From positions 248,001 through 312,000 of the forward strand of contig CAIZNI010000020.1 in assembly GCA_903934295.1 (NCBI GenBank): a DNA stretch of 64,000 nucleotides, in the 5' to 3' direction. The notes under the pieces were generated by a model, which was given only the letters and a program-made list of their open reading frames with translations, did no database searches and was not told the origin of the DNA. The translations under genes were made by a program, and so were the position numbers. Position 1 is the first letter of the stretch. Each line of letters begins with the position of its first letter. Of the stretch, positions 9,043 through 16,817 are shown piece after piece. This DNA is from an uncultured beta proteobacterium. Lineage in GTDB: Bacteria; Pseudomonadota; Gammaproteobacteria; Burkholderiales; Burkholderiaceae_E.

Positions 9043-10297
9043 GGCGCGGCTCTTCTACGGCCACTGGCTGGTAATCGCCGGCTTCGTCACGCAGTTCGTG
9101 TCGGTGGGCTCGCAGAACTATGCGATCGGGGCCTTCATGATTCCGATGACCCAGGAGCTGGGCTGGACGCGTGCCGAGTTCATCCTGCCGCGCAGCGTCG
9201 GGCAGATCGTGATGGCGCTGACCGGTTTCTACATCGGCAGCCATGTCGACCGGTACGGCGGGCGGCCGTTCATGCTGGTCGGCCTGTCGGTGCTCGCCAC
9301 CGCGCTGTTCGGGCTGTCGTTCGTGCAGGCCTGGTGGCAATGGCTGCTGCTCAACGGTGTTGCGCTGACCGTCGGCGCCGCGCTGATCGGCAGCCTCGTC
9401 GTGAACGTCACCCTGGCCAAATGGTTCGTCGAAAAGCGCGGGCAGGCGATCGCCTGGTCGTCGATGGGCATCTCGTTTGCCGGCATCGGGGTCACCCCGA
9501 TCATCACCCGCATCATCGACACCTGGGGCTGGCGCAGCGGCTGGCAGGCGATGGCCGCGGCAACGCTGCTGCTCACCCTGCCGGCGGCGCTGATGATGCG
9601 CCGCGCGCCGGAAGATCTCGGCCTGTCGCCCGACGGCAAGACGCAGGCGCAGCTGGCCGCTGGCGGCGGGGCGCGCGCGCAGGCCGACTTCGACACCTCG
9701 ATGACCCGCGCCCAGGCGCTTCGCACCCGGGCGTTCTATCTGCTCGTCGTCGCGTTCGGTCTGTTCCAGGTCCTGATCCCGGTCGTGCTGTTCCAGACGA
9801 TCCCGTTCATGACCGATGCCGGCTATTCGCGCGCCACCGCCGCGCTGATGATCACGGTGGCCTCGATACCCGCGCTGCTCACCAAGCCGGTCTGGGGCTG
9901 GCTCATCGACCGGATGAATCCGAAGCCGCTCGCCGCGCTGAGCGCCACGCTCTCGGGGGCGGCGCTGATCCTGATCGTGGTGAGCGTGCAGGCCCGCTCC
10001 GAGCTCTGGGAGTACGTCGCCTTCCTGCTGCTGGGGGTGGGCTGGGGCGGCATGATCCCGCTGCAGGAAGTGATCTGGGCGTCGTACTTCGGCCGCCGGC
10101 ACCTGGGGGCGGTGCGCAGCGCGGCGCTGCCCTTCGCGCTGATCCTGGGCGCGGGCGGACCACTGGCGGTCGCCCATCACCAGGACATCACCGGCAGCTA
10201 CGACAGCGCCTTCCTGTTCGTGGCCGGCATGAGCATCCTGGGCGGCGCGCTGATCCTGGCCCTGCCCCGGCTGGCGCGGCATCAGCCGGCGCCCTAG
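9032..10297 (+). CDS. MFS transporter, probable monocarboxylate/organic-acid carrier
   Basis: Twelve-helix major facilitator protein, 421 aa. The N-terminus HWLVIAGFVTQFVSVGSQNYAIGAF and the loop 2-3 motif GSHVDRYGGRPFM match the OFA / monocarboxylate type of the superfamily. A soluble central loop (residues 195-235) separates the two six-helix halves. The ATG lies 11 bp inside ackA, so translation is coupled. The operon logic suggests export or import of the acid made or used by the Pta-Ack pair, but the substrate is not visible in the sequence. Confidence 0.87.
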   Translation: MGTEARLFYGHWLVIAGFVTQFVSVGSQNYAIGAFMIPMTQELGWTRAEFILPRSVGQIVMALTGFYIGSHVDRYGGRPFMLVGLSVLATALFGLSFVQAWWQWLLLNGVALTVGAALIGSLVVNVTLAKWFVEKRGQAIAWSSMGISFAGIGVTPIITRIIDTWGWRSGWQAMAAATLLLTLPAALMMRRAPEDLGLSPDGKTQAQLAAGGGARAQADFDTSMTRAQALRTRAFYLLVVAFGLFQVLIPVVLFQTIPFMTDAGYSRATAALMITVASIPALLTKPVWGWLIDRMNPKPLAALSATLSGAALILIVVSVQARSELWEYVAFLLLGVGWGGMIPLQEVIWASYFGRRHLGAVRSAALPFALILGAGGPLAVAHHQDITGSYDSAFLFVAGMSILGGALILALPRLARHQPAP

Positions 10298-10339
10298 CGG
10301 CGTTCATTACAATGCGGTCTTGATCTACAAGGATTCTCC

Positions 10340-11434
10340 ATGGCTCTCAAGTGCGGCATCGTCGGACTGCCCAATGTCGGCAAGTCCACCCTCTTCAACG
10401 CGCTCACCAAGGCGGGCATCGCGGCGGAGAACTACCCGTTCTGCACGATCGAGCCCAATGTGGGCATCGTCGAGGTGCCCGATCCGCGGCTCGACCAGCT
10501 GGCGGCGATCGTCAAGCCCCAGAAGGTCCTGCACGCCACCGTCGAGTTCGTCGACATCGCCGGTCTGGTGGCGGGCGCCTCCAAGGGCGAGGGTCTGGGC
10601 AACCAGTTCCTGGCGCACATCCGTGAAACCGATGCGATCGCCCATGTGGTGCGCTGCTTCGAGGACACCAATGTCATCCACGTCAGCGGCAAGATCGATC
10701 CGCTGTCGGACATCGAAGTGATCAACACCGAGCTCGCGCTGGCCGACATGGCCACCGTCGAGAAAGCCATCGTGCGCTTCGGCAAGGTCGCCCGCTCGGG
10801 CGGCGACAAGGAAGCGGCACGGCTGGTGGCGGTGCTCGAGAGGTGCCACCAGGTGCTCGACCAGGCCCGGCCGGTGCGCTCGCTGGACCTCGACGCCGAT
10901 GAGCGGGCGCTGCTGCAGCCGCTGTGCCTGATCACCGCCAAGCCGACGATGTACGTCGCCAACGTCAAGGAGGGCGGTTTCGCCGACAACCCGCACCTGG
11001 AAGCGGTGCTGCGCCACGCGGCGGCCGAGAACTCGATCGTGGTGCCGGTCTGCGCGTCAATCGAGGCCGAGATCGGCGACATGGCCGACGAGGACAAGGC
11101 GATCTTCCTGGCCGACATGGGCATGGAGGAGCCGGGGCTGGACCGGGTGATCCGCGGCGCCTACCAGCTGCTGGGCCTGCAGACCTACTTCACCGCGGGC
11201 GTGAAGGAAGTGCGCGCCTGGACGGTGCGCATCGGCGCCACCGCGCCGCAAGCCGCCGGGGTCATCCACACCGACTTCGAAAAGGGCTTCATCCGCGCCG
11301 AGACCATCGCGTACAGCGAATTCATCGCCTGCAAGGGTGAGGCCGGCGCCAAGGAGAAGGGGAAAATGCGTCTCGAGGGCAAGGAATACGTGCTGCACGA
11401 CGGGGACGTGATGCACTTCCGCTTCAACGTCTGA
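10340..11434 (+). CDS. ychF: Ribosome-binding ATPase YchF (Obg-like)
   Basis: Universally conserved P-loop protein that prefers ATP over GTP, binds the 70S ribosome, and modulates oxidative-stress responses. Its 364 aa begin [20 protein letters not shown] with the Walker [20 protein letters not shown] forms the G3 region and [14 protein letters not shown] replaces the usual NKxD. A coiled-coil middle and a C-terminal TGS domain ([27 protein letters not shown]) follow. The ATG has upstream AAGGA (10330-10334). A TACAAT -10-like hexamer at 10308-10313 could serve as promoter. It is the last clearly core gene before the accessory stretch. Confidence 0.96.
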   Translation: MALKCGIVGLPNVGKSTLFNALTKAGIAAENYPFCTIEPNVGIVEVPDPRLDQLAAIVKPQKVLHATVEFVDIAGLVAGASKGEGLGNQFLAHIRETDAIAHVVRCFEDTNVIHVSGKIDPLSDIEVINTELALADMATVEKAIVRFGKVARSGGDKEAARLVAVLERCHQVLDQARPVRSLDLDADERALLQPLCLITAKPTMYVANVKEGGFADNPHLEAVLRHAAAENSIVVPVCASIEAEIGDMADEDKAIFLADMGMEEPGLDRVIRGAYQLLGLQTYFTAGVKEVRAWTVRIGATAPQAAGVIHTDFEKGFIRAETIAYSEFIACKGEAGAKEKGKMRLEGKEYVLHDGDVMHFRFNV

Positions 11435-11515
11435 CGGTCCCGCGTGACCGCGTTAAGGATGTTTTTGAACGCGGCAAAGTCGTGCTGACCGAAAGAACGG
11501 AGTTGCTCAGGCCTC

Positions 11516-11947
11516 ATGCCGTCCACCTTTTTTATGCGCGGGGCTGTCCGAAGCGACATTCCAGCTCTCTGGGACGTGAGGTACTCCGTTTCCGAGAACA
11601 CCCTCACTCGAGGTCGTATCTCCGATGAAGAGTTGCGGCGCTCGATAGAAGAAGACGGCCGTGGGTGGGTAGCCGAGCAGGATGATCGCGTACTTGGGTT
11701 TGCGATCGGACTGTTGTCCGGGAACGTATGGGCGCTCTTCGTCCGCCCAGAGGCCGAGGGTCGGGGCGTCGGATCCGCCCTCCATGCGCAGATGCTGAGT
11801 TGGTTTCTCACTCAACCCGTCCAGCGTCTTTGGTTATCCACGGGCGCAGCAACCAGGGCGCGCGCCTTCTACGGCGCACGGGGCTGGGACATCATTGGCC
11901 CGTGTGGTGCAGACGAGGTGCGCTTGGAGCGCCCAAATGCGGCCTGA
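11516..11947 (+). CDS. GNAT family N-acetyltransferase
   Basis: Single-domain GCN5-related acetyltransferase of 143 aa. The acetyl-CoA pyrophosphate-binding motif is visible as VRPEAEGRGVGSALHAQM (Q/RxxGxG/A), preceded by the beta strands VLGFAIGLLSGNVWALFV and followed by the C-terminal RARAFYGARGWDIIG segment. The start MPSTFFMRGAVRSDIPALWDVR fits the family. It has no operon partner and stands alone at the edge of the toxin-antitoxin patch. The acceptor substrate cannot be told. Confidence 0.8.
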   Translation: MPSTFFMRGAVRSDIPALWDVRYSVSENTLTRGRISDEELRRSIEEDGRGWVAEQDDRVLGFAIGLLSGNVWALFVRPEAEGRGVGSALHAQMLSWFLTQPVQRLWLSTGAATRARAFYGARGWDIIGPCGADEVRLERPNAA

Positions 11948-12013
11948 CCCCGCTACAGAGGGGTCGAAGCTGCGCCCCTTGGCCAGCACGGCCCACAGGG
12001 CCAGGAACGGTTG

Positions 12014-12283
12014 TCACCGCTCCACCTTCTCCTGCAACCACACCTTGATCAGCGACTGGTAGGGCACATCGCGGGCGTTGGCCGCCGCCTTGATGGCATC
12101 GAGCAGGTGCTGCGGCAGGCGCAGCGAGATGGTTTTCGTCGACGGCTTCAGGTTGGGCAGCACCACACGCTGCGCCTTCGCCCAGTCGAGATGCTGGGTG
12201 GAGTCGCGACCCTCGGTCTCCCAGAACGCGCGCTCCTGCGCCTCGGTCCTGAACTTGGGCAGCGGCTTAGCGGGCTTGGTCAT
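12014..12283 (-). CDS. brnA: BrnA-family antitoxin
   Basis: Antitoxin of 89 aa with a C-terminal ribbon-helix-helix domain (KTISLRLPQHLLDAIKAAANARDVPYQSLIKVWLQEKV) that binds DNA and represses its own operon. The N-terminal segment (FRTEAQERAFWETEGRDSTQHLDW) is the BrnA signature that blocks the toxin. The gene overlaps the 3' end of brnT by 17 bp and is transcribed after it, the usual toxin-first order in this family. The RHH domain likely binds the palindrome just upstream of brnT. Confidence 0.9.
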   Translation of the reverse strand: MTKPAKPLPKFRTEAQERAFWETEGRDSTQHLDWAKAQRVVLPNLKPSTKTISLRLPQHLLDAIKAAANARDVPYQSLIKVWLQEKVER

Positions 12284-12566
12284 GGACGCTCCTTTCCTTG
12301 CGGTGCATGTCGCGCGCCGAGATCACCCGGATCAGGGTGCCATCACCGCGCAGCGTGAAGGTGATGTGCAGCGCACGCCCATCGAGCGTCTTGCCGAGGG
12401 CGTGGAAGCGCGCCTCCTGGTCGCGGTGCCGCAGGTCTTCCAGCATCAGCAGGGGCTGGTTGAAGAAGACCTCTTCGGACTCGGCCTGCGCCACGCCGTG
12501 CTTCTCGTTCTTGCGGGCGTTACCGTCGTCCCAGTCGAAGCCGGTGATGCGCGCGAGATCGATCAT
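12267..12566 (-). CDS. brnT: BrnT-family toxin (RelE-like RNase)
   Basis: Ribonuclease toxin of 99 aa with a RelE-like fold. Family hallmarks are the N-terminal FDWDDGNARKNEKHGVAQAESEEVF with the conserved WDxxNxxKNxxKHGV, a central DGRALHITFTLRGDG strand, and the terminal IRVISARDMHRKE that carries the ISAR-R/E motif. It is the first gene of a leftward two-gene operon with brnA. The AT-rich start region contrasts with its surroundings. Other accessory modules follow on both sides. Confidence 0.92.
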   Translation of the reverse strand: MIDLARITGFDWDDGNARKNEKHGVAQAESEEVFFNQPLLMLEDLRHRDQEARFHALGKTLDGRALHITFTLRGDGTLIRVISARDMHRKERSVHDQAR

Positions 12567-12568
12567 TT

Positions 12569-12591
12569 GTGTACATTATCATCATATACAC
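12569..12591. promoter_or_regulatory. Probable brnTA operator/promoter
   Basis: Immediately upstream of the brnT start lies an AT-rich patch with a GTGTA...TACAC inverted repeat (arms 12569-12573 and 12587-12591, 13-bp spacer). On the minus strand GATAAT (12579-12574) and TATGAT are -10-like. By analogy with known BrnA autoregulation this is inferred to be the operator. The arms are only 5 bp, so the call is tentative. Confidence 0.4.
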
Positions 12592-12600
12592 GCATCGGTG

Positions 12601-12789
12601 AATCCGCCGTCCGCCGGGTGCTGCCTGCGTTGCGGATGGGCATGTTGCGGGACTCCAAGTAGCGCGAGCAGCAAGTCCGCTTGGCCATCAATGGCGACAG
12701 AACGTGCTGGCACCCAATGCCACGCTGCGGCCGCTGGTGGCGCCGAAAGGGTCACCCGCGCAGGCACAGGCGACCACTGAGGCCGCAAC
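12601..12789. other. Non-coding accessory spacer, possible gene debris
   Basis: The stretch between the brnT control region and the first 86-bp repeat has no supportable gene. On the plus strand two short frames read REQQVRLAINGD and then, one frame over, LAPNATLRPLVAP, interrupted by a stop at about 12661. This weakly recalls a leucine-rich-repeat-variant protein with a frameshift. I would treat it as debris only. Confidence 0.2.
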
Positions 12790-12875
12790 CGCCGCCGGAG
12801 CGGTTGGTTTGTGGCGTCGAGGGATGGATGCTCGGGGCGCCTTGCTGGCCATGGGGATGGAAGACCGCTCCCGGC
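12790..12875. repeat. 86-bp direct repeat, copy 1
   Basis: This segment recurs at 13666-13751 with 85 of 86 bases identical; the single difference is G against C in the GGGATSGATG core. It starts with GCCGGAGCGGT and ends with ACCGCTCCCGG, so each copy has near-perfect inverted ends, and the middle can form another stem (CGAG...CTCG). The two copies flank the ParE-like toxin-antitoxin pair. It contains no plausible gene. Confidence 0.9.
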
Positions 12876-12994
12876 GAGAACCTGACGGTCGCGACCGTCG
12901 GCTTGCCGGCGGTTCGTTTGTTGCGGTCGCCCGCCAGGAGGTGGAACGCCTCACACTGCTTGTCCGCGCATCACATTTGCATTACATTTTGGAG

Positions 12995-13288
12995 ATGAAA
13001 ACCTCCACCCTGCCTGCCGTGCGCGTCGAGCCCGCGTTGAGAAGCGATGCCGAGGCCGTTCTTGACCAAGGCGAATCCCTCTCCGATTTCGTCGCATCGT
13101 GCGTTCGCGACGGCGTCGCCTGGCGGCGTACACAAGACGCGTTCCTTGCGCGCGCCAGCGACGCCGTCGAGCGATCTGAGCGGGAAGACAGCGGAATCTC
13201 AGCGCAGGAAATGCTGCGGCAGATGGATGTCCGGCTCGAGGCGGCGCGCCAGCGACTGGCGGCAGGTAAGCCGAGCGCGGGGCAGTGA
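12995..13288 (+). CDS. YlcI/YnfO-like or ParD-like antitoxin
   Basis: Small helical protein of 97 aa. The N-terminus KTSTLPAVRVEPALRSDAEAVLDQGESLSDFV resembles ribbon-helix-helix antitoxins (beta strand VRVEP, then helices). The rest is a charged helix (RASDAVERSEREDSGISAQEM) likely to wrap the toxin. The ATG at 12995 follows GGAG directly. Its TGA overlaps the GTG of the toxin gene, the classic antitoxin-toxin coupling. The gene lies between the two 86-bp repeats. Confidence 0.75.
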   Translation: MKTSTLPAVRVEPALRSDAEAVLDQGESLSDFVASCVRDGVAWRRTQDAFLARASDAVERSEREDSGISAQEMLRQMDVRLEAARQRLAAGKPSAGQ

Positions 13289-13608
13289 CCGTCTACCGCG
13301 TCGTCCTCGCGGACGAGGCTGTTGACGACTTGCTCCGGATCGAAGATTTCACCATCGAACGTGAACTCGCCAGCGCGACGCCTGACCTCGACGTCGTGCG
13401 GCGCCTCAGAGACGCGGTCGACCGCGCACTCCAGCTGCTAGCGTTCTCGCCGTACTCGTGTCGCAAGGCCGCTCGCGCCGTGAACGACAAACAGCGCGAG
13501 CTGATCATCCCCTTCGGAACCGCCGGACTCATTGCCGCGTTTGAAGTCCGCGGCGAGGTTGTCCGCATCGGCACCATTCGCCATCAGCTGGAGCAGGATT
13601 ACAAATGA
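13285..13608 (+). CDS. RelE/ParE superfamily toxin
   Basis: Toxin of 107 aa in the ParE family, whose members poison gyrase or cleave mRNA. The N-terminal YRVVLADEAVDDLLRIEDF and the C-terminal IPFGTAGLIAAFEVRGEVVRIGTIRHQLEQDY carry the usual strand pattern and the terminal xIRHQxExDY motif of ParE. The start is GTG, overlapping the antitoxin stop (GTGA). Whether the target is gyrase or RNA cannot be read from the sequence. Confidence 0.82.
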   Translation: MTVYRVVLADEAVDDLLRIEDFTIERELASATPDLDVVRRLRDAVDRALQLLAFSPYSCRKAARAVNDKQRELIIPFGTAGLIAAFEVRGEVVRIGTIRHQLEQDYK

Positions 13609-13665
13609 TCCTCAGCGGCAACTTCGGCTATTCGCGTGGCACATTGTCCTTCCTGGAATCGCTGT

Positions 13666-13751
13666 CGCCGCCGGAGCGGTTGGTTTGTGGCGTCGAGGGA
13701 TCGATGCTCGGGGCGCCTTGCTGGCCATGGGGATGGAAGACCGCTCCCGGC
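13666..13751. repeat. 86-bp direct repeat, copy 2
   Basis: Second copy of the element at 12790-12875, same orientation, one mismatch. It begins 57 bp after the stop of the ParE-like toxin. The inverted ends (GCCGGAGCGGT / ACCGCTCCCGG) are intact. With copy 1 it brackets about 790 bp holding only the toxin-antitoxin pair, so the unit could be lost by recombination between the repeats. Confidence 0.9.
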
Positions 13752-13815
13752 CAAGAGCCGTCATTTAGCGTTATGAACAGCTGCCCGTCGGCAAAATCGC
13801 GAAGGCATCAATGCC

Positions 13816-13850
13816 GGTAATGTATTACCATCGTCGGGTTCGGTAATACC
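13816..13850. promoter_or_regulatory. Operator of the AbrB/PIN toxin-antitoxin operon
   Basis: Two related palindromes precede the antitoxin gene: GGTAAT-GT-ATTACC at 13816-13829 and GGTAATACC at 13842-13850. They share GGTAAT and lie 26 bp apart start to start. The ribosome binding site AAAGGGAAG follows, then the ATG at 13863. Swapped-hairpin AbrB antitoxins bind such paired palindromes to repress their own operons, so this is the inferred operator. Confidence 0.6.
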
Positions 13851-13862
13851 AAAGGGAAGCAG

Positions 13863-14111
13863 ATGACAACCACGCTGACTGCAAAAGGCCAGGTCACCAT
13901 CCCCAAGCGGATACGCGACGAACTGCAATTGCTTCCCGGAGCGCCGGTGCAGTTCTCGGTTAACGCGGCGGGCGAGCTGGTCCTGCACCGGCCCAGGCCT
14001 GCGAAGGGTCTTCGGCGGCCTAAGCCCGACCGATTCGACACTGTGCGTGGCCGCGCGGACGTCCGCTGGCGGACTGACGATTTGATGAAGCTGCTGCGCT
14101 CCGACGACTGA
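13863..14111 (+). CDS. AbrB/MazE-type antitoxin (VapB-like)
   Basis: Antitoxin of 82 aa with an N-terminal SpoVT-AbrB swapped-hairpin domain (TTLTAKGQVTIPKRIRDELQLLPGAPVQFSV), the DNA-binding part. The basic and proline-rich C-terminal half (RPRPAKGLRRPKPDRFDTVRG) should bind the toxin. RBS AAAGGGAAG precedes the ATG. Its stop shares one base with the start of the PIN toxin gene, so the pair is coupled. Confidence 0.9.
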   Translation: MTTTLTAKGQVTIPKRIRDELQLLPGAPVQFSVNAAGELVLHRPRPAKGLRRPKPDRFDTVRGRADVRWRTDDLMKLLRSDD

Positions 14112-14509
14112 TGTTGCTGGTCGACACCAACGTTCTCGTGGACGTACTGCAGAACGACCCGCAATGGGCGGACTGGTCGATCGCCCAGATGCGTGCGCAG
14201 TCCAGTCTTCACGCGCTGGTGATCAACCCCATCATCTACGCCGAGGTGTCCTTGTCTTTCTCGACCCTGGAGGCGCTAGACGATGTCATGGGCACCCTGG
14301 CGCTGGAATTGCGCGAGATTCCGCGACCCGCACTGTTCCTGGCAGCCAAGGCTTTCGCCCAGTACCGCCGACGAGGTGGCAGCAAACGGCAGGTGCTGCC
14401 GGACTTCTTTATCGGCGCCCATGCTGCGGTCGAGGGTTGGCCGCTCTTGACGCGCGACGCCAGACGATTCAACACCTACTTTCCCACGCTTGAGGTGTTG
14501 GCGCCATGA
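14111..14509 (+). CDS. PIN-domain ribonuclease toxin (VapC-like)
   Basis: Toxin of 132 aa. PIN-domain acidic residues are visible: LLVDTNVLVDV (first Asp), a Glu in YAEVSLSF, and the pair of Asp in VLPDFFIGAHA and LTRDARRFNTYFP. Such toxins cleave tRNA or rRNA. It is the second gene of the AbrB/PIN operon. The gene ends this accessory patch; the next coding gene is on the opposite strand. Confidence 0.92.
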   Translation: MLLVDTNVLVDVLQNDPQWADWSIAQMRAQSSLHALVINPIIYAEVSLSFSTLEALDDVMGTLALELREIPRPALFLAAKAFAQYRRRGGSKRQVLPDFFIGAHAAVEGWPLLTRDARRFNTYFPTLEVLAP

Positions 14510-14611
14510 GGACTGCCCCAGCTCCGCGCTGATCGACCCTGTTGCCGGTGCCGGGCGCAGGTGGCCCGGCGGGCCGGTGATGCGGGCGCACGGCCCGATC
14601 GGCCAGGCGCA

Positions 14612-14640
14612 GGCGCTGCCGTTCAACGAGCGGCAGCGCC
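14612..14640. terminator. Hairpin between convergent genes
   Basis: GGCGCTGCCG (14612-14621) and CGGCAGCGCC (14631-14640) are a perfect 10-bp inverted repeat with a 9-base loop. It lies between the PIN toxin gene and the stop of the leftward Bug gene, so it may end both. No T-run follows on either strand, so intrinsic termination is uncertain. Confidence 0.4.
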
Positions 14641-14673
14641 GGGAAGCGCCGGCGGCAGCGCTGCCCCCACGGA

Positions 14674-15657
14674 TCAGGCGATGACCTCGACATTGGCGCG
14701 CCGAGCCACCTGGGTCCAGGTGTCGATCTGCGAACGGATCACCTTGATGAACTCGTCACCGATCACAGGGCTCTTCGGCGGCAGGGTCTGCAGATCCTCC
14801 AGGCGCGAGATGATGTCGGGCTTGCGCAGGATCTCGGGCACCAGCGCGGTGAGGCGCTGCACGATCGCGGGCGGCATGTTGCGCGGCGCCGACAGGCCCA
14901 GCCACTGCGAGCCGGTGAGCGAGGGGAAGCCCGACTCCGCGAAGGTGGGGATGCCGGGCAGCGCGGGCAGGCGTTGCGCAGTGGAGACGGCCAGCGCACG
15001 CAGCGATCCGCCCTTGAGCTGCCCGACATTCGTGGTCACCGGGTCGAACAGGCCGTCGATCGAGCCGCCGAGCAGGTCCTGCATGGCGGGCGCGCTGCCC
15101 TGATAGGGCACATGATCGTGCTGGGGCGCCTGGCCCTCGATCTTGAGCAGTTCACCGAACAGGTGATTGGCCGAGCCGATGCCGGAGGTGCCGTAGCGCA
15201 CCGGCCGGGTCTTGGCAGCGGCCACATACTGGGCCAGCGTCTGGAAGGGCGACTGGGCGCGCACCAGCAGCACCATCGGCGCCTCGACCAGCATGGCCAT
15301 GTGGGTGAAGTCGCCCACCGGGTCGAAGGGCATCACCTTGCGGGTGGCCGTGGCATAGATGTGCACCGAGGCATGGCTCACCAACAGGGTGTAGCCATCG
15401 GCCGGCTGCTTGGACACATAGTCGCTGCCGATCAGCCCGCCGGCGCCGGCGCGGTTCTCCACCAGCACGTTCTGGCCGAGGGCCTGCGACAGATGGGGCG
15501 CCATCAGCCGGGACACGGTGTCGACCAGACCCCCCGGAGGGAACTGGGCCACCAGCTTGACCGGGCCACGGGTGGGCCAGGCAGATTGCTGGGCACCCAC
15601 CCAGGCCGGGGTGCTGGCCAACGCGGCGCCGGACGCCAGGAAATCACGACGGTTCAT
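14674..15657 (-). CDS. Bug-family (TctC) periplasmic solute-binding protein
   Basis: Extracytoplasmic receptor of 327 aa from the tripartite tricarboxylate transporter family, greatly expanded in Bordetella and relatives. The N-terminus MNRRDFLASGAAL carries a Tat-like RR motif ahead of a hydrophobic stretch and AQQ cleavage region. Family motifs are KLVAQFPPGGLVDTVSRLMA, VENRAGAGGLIGSDYVSK and DGYTLLVSHASVH. No tctAB membrane genes are near, so it is an orphan receptor that must work with a membrane partner elsewhere. Ligand is unknown but usually a carboxylic acid. Confidence 0.9.
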   Translation of the reverse strand: MNRRDFLASGAALASTPAWVGAQQSAWPTRGPVKLVAQFPPGGLVDTVSRLMAPHLSQALGQNVLVENRAGAGGLIGSDYVSKQPADGYTLLVSHASVHIYATATRKVMPFDPVGDFTHMAMLVEAPMVLLVRAQSPFQTLAQYVAAAKTRPVRYGTSGIGSANHLFGELLKIEGQAPQHDHVPYQGSAPAMQDLLGGSIDGLFDPVTTNVGQLKGGSLRALAVSTAQRLPALPGIPTFAESGFPSLTGSQWLGLSAPRNMPPAIVQRLTALVPEILRKPDIISRLEDLQTLPPKSPVIGDEFIKVIRSQIDTWTQVARRANVEVIA

Positions 15658-15911
15658 CAGGGCTCCTAGAGCCCGCCTCGGCGGCGGGCGACAGTGGTTG
15701 ACGGCGGGACGCAGGTCCCGGACAGGCCTTCAGGTGCACGATCCGTGCCACGCTCGGGCGAGCCCCGCCCGCTGCAAAATCGGCGGGCGGACCCTGGAAC
15801 AGGACTTGCTGCCCGCCCAAGTCAGTCCGCGCAGCGCCCTGTTTCGGTGCGCCGCCGGCAAAACCGGTGCATGGCACGCTGTCGGCCACGCCGCAAACGG
15901 AGATCCGTACC

Positions 15912-16817
15912 ATGACCGCACCCGACTATCCGGGCGCCCTGCCCGACCACGGGCGCTTCCCCTACCTGCCGATCACGCGGCGGCCCTTCCAACGCTGGCC
16001 GGGCGGTGCCGGGCTGGCGGTGTACCTCGGCTTCAACCTCGAGCACTTCGCCTTCGGCGAAGGCATGGGCGCGATGCTCGGTCCGGCCTCGCCGCAGCCC
16101 GACGTCCTGAACTTCAGCTGGCGCGAATACGGCAACCGGGTCGGTGCGTGGCGCTGCCTGGATCTCTTCGGCGAGCTCGGCATGCCGGCGGCTGCGCTGA
16201 TCAACACCGCGCTCTACGACCACTGCCCCGAACTCGTCCAGGCCTGCGTGAACCGGGGCGACGAACTGGTGGGACACGGCCACACCAACGCCGAACGCCA
16301 GGGACAGTGGACCGAGGCGGCCGAGCGCGACCTGCTCGCGCAATGCCGGGACCGCATCCGCACCGACAGCGGCACCGCGCCCACCGGATGGTTGTCGCCC
16401 TGGATCAGCGAAAGCCGCCTGACGCCCGATCTGCTCGCCGAGACTGGCTACGCCTACACGCTCAACTGGTGCCACGATGACCAGCCGGTGGCGATGGGCA
16501 CGCGCACCGGACGCCGGCTGTGGTCGATTCCCTACCCGCAGGAGCTCAACGACATCCCGATGATCATGGCCCGGCAGATGGACGGGAAGGACTTCGCCGA
16601 CATGATCATCGACCAGTTCGACGAGATGCGGGTGCAGTCGGGGCAACAGGCCCTGGTGATGGGCATCGCACTGCATCCCTACATCGTCGGCCAGCCTTAT
16701 CGCCTGCGGCACCTGCGGCGCGCGCTGCAGCACATCGCGCGGGCGCGCGACAGCGGCCAGCTCTGGCTGACCACGCCAGGCGCGATCTGCCGTCATGTCG
16801 AGGAGGCCTGGTCATGA
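15912..16817 (+). CDS. Polysaccharide-deacetylase-family (PuuE/allantoinase-like) protein
   Basis: NodB-homology protein of 301 aa. The first motif reads LGFNLEHFAFG instead of the usual TFDDG, as in the PuuE-like subgroup. GHGHTNAE gives the paired His, GWLSPWISES the third motif, and GIALHPYIVGQPYRL the fifth. Such proteins act on C-N bonds of small amides such as allantoin as often as on sugars. The ATG at 15912 is chosen for the conserved APDYPGALPDHGRFPYLPI start. The stop overlaps the next gene (ATGA), so it is coupled to the dehydrogenase and stands just ahead of the TRAP transporter. Confidence 0.78.
   Translation: MTAPDYPGALPDHGRFPYLPITRRPFQRWPGGAGLAVYLGFNLEHFAFGEGMGAMLGPASPQPDVLNFSWREYGNRVGAWRCLDLFGELGMPAAALINTALYDHCPELVQACVNRGDELVGHGHTNAERQGQWTEAAERDLLAQCRDRIRTDSGTAPTGWLSPWISESRLTPDLLAETGYAYTLNWCHDDQPVAMGTRTGRRLWSIPYPQELNDIPMIMARQMDGKDFADMIIDQFDEMRVQSGQQALVMGIALHPYIVGQPYRLRHLRRALQHIARARDSGQLWLTTPGAICRHVEEAWS

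Noticed and set aside
11435-11515. Intrinsic terminator after ychF
   Set aside because: A GGTC...GACC stem and later T-run (TTTTT at 11461-11467) are too far apart to form one terminator.
12790-12875. Integron attC site
   Set aside because: The repeat has inverted ends and size similar to attC, but lacks the RYYYAAC and GTTRRRY core sites, and no integrase gene is present.
14612-14640. attI/attachment site for the accessory patch
   Set aside because: It is a simple 10-bp hairpin with no matching copy at the other side near 11.4-11.5 kb.
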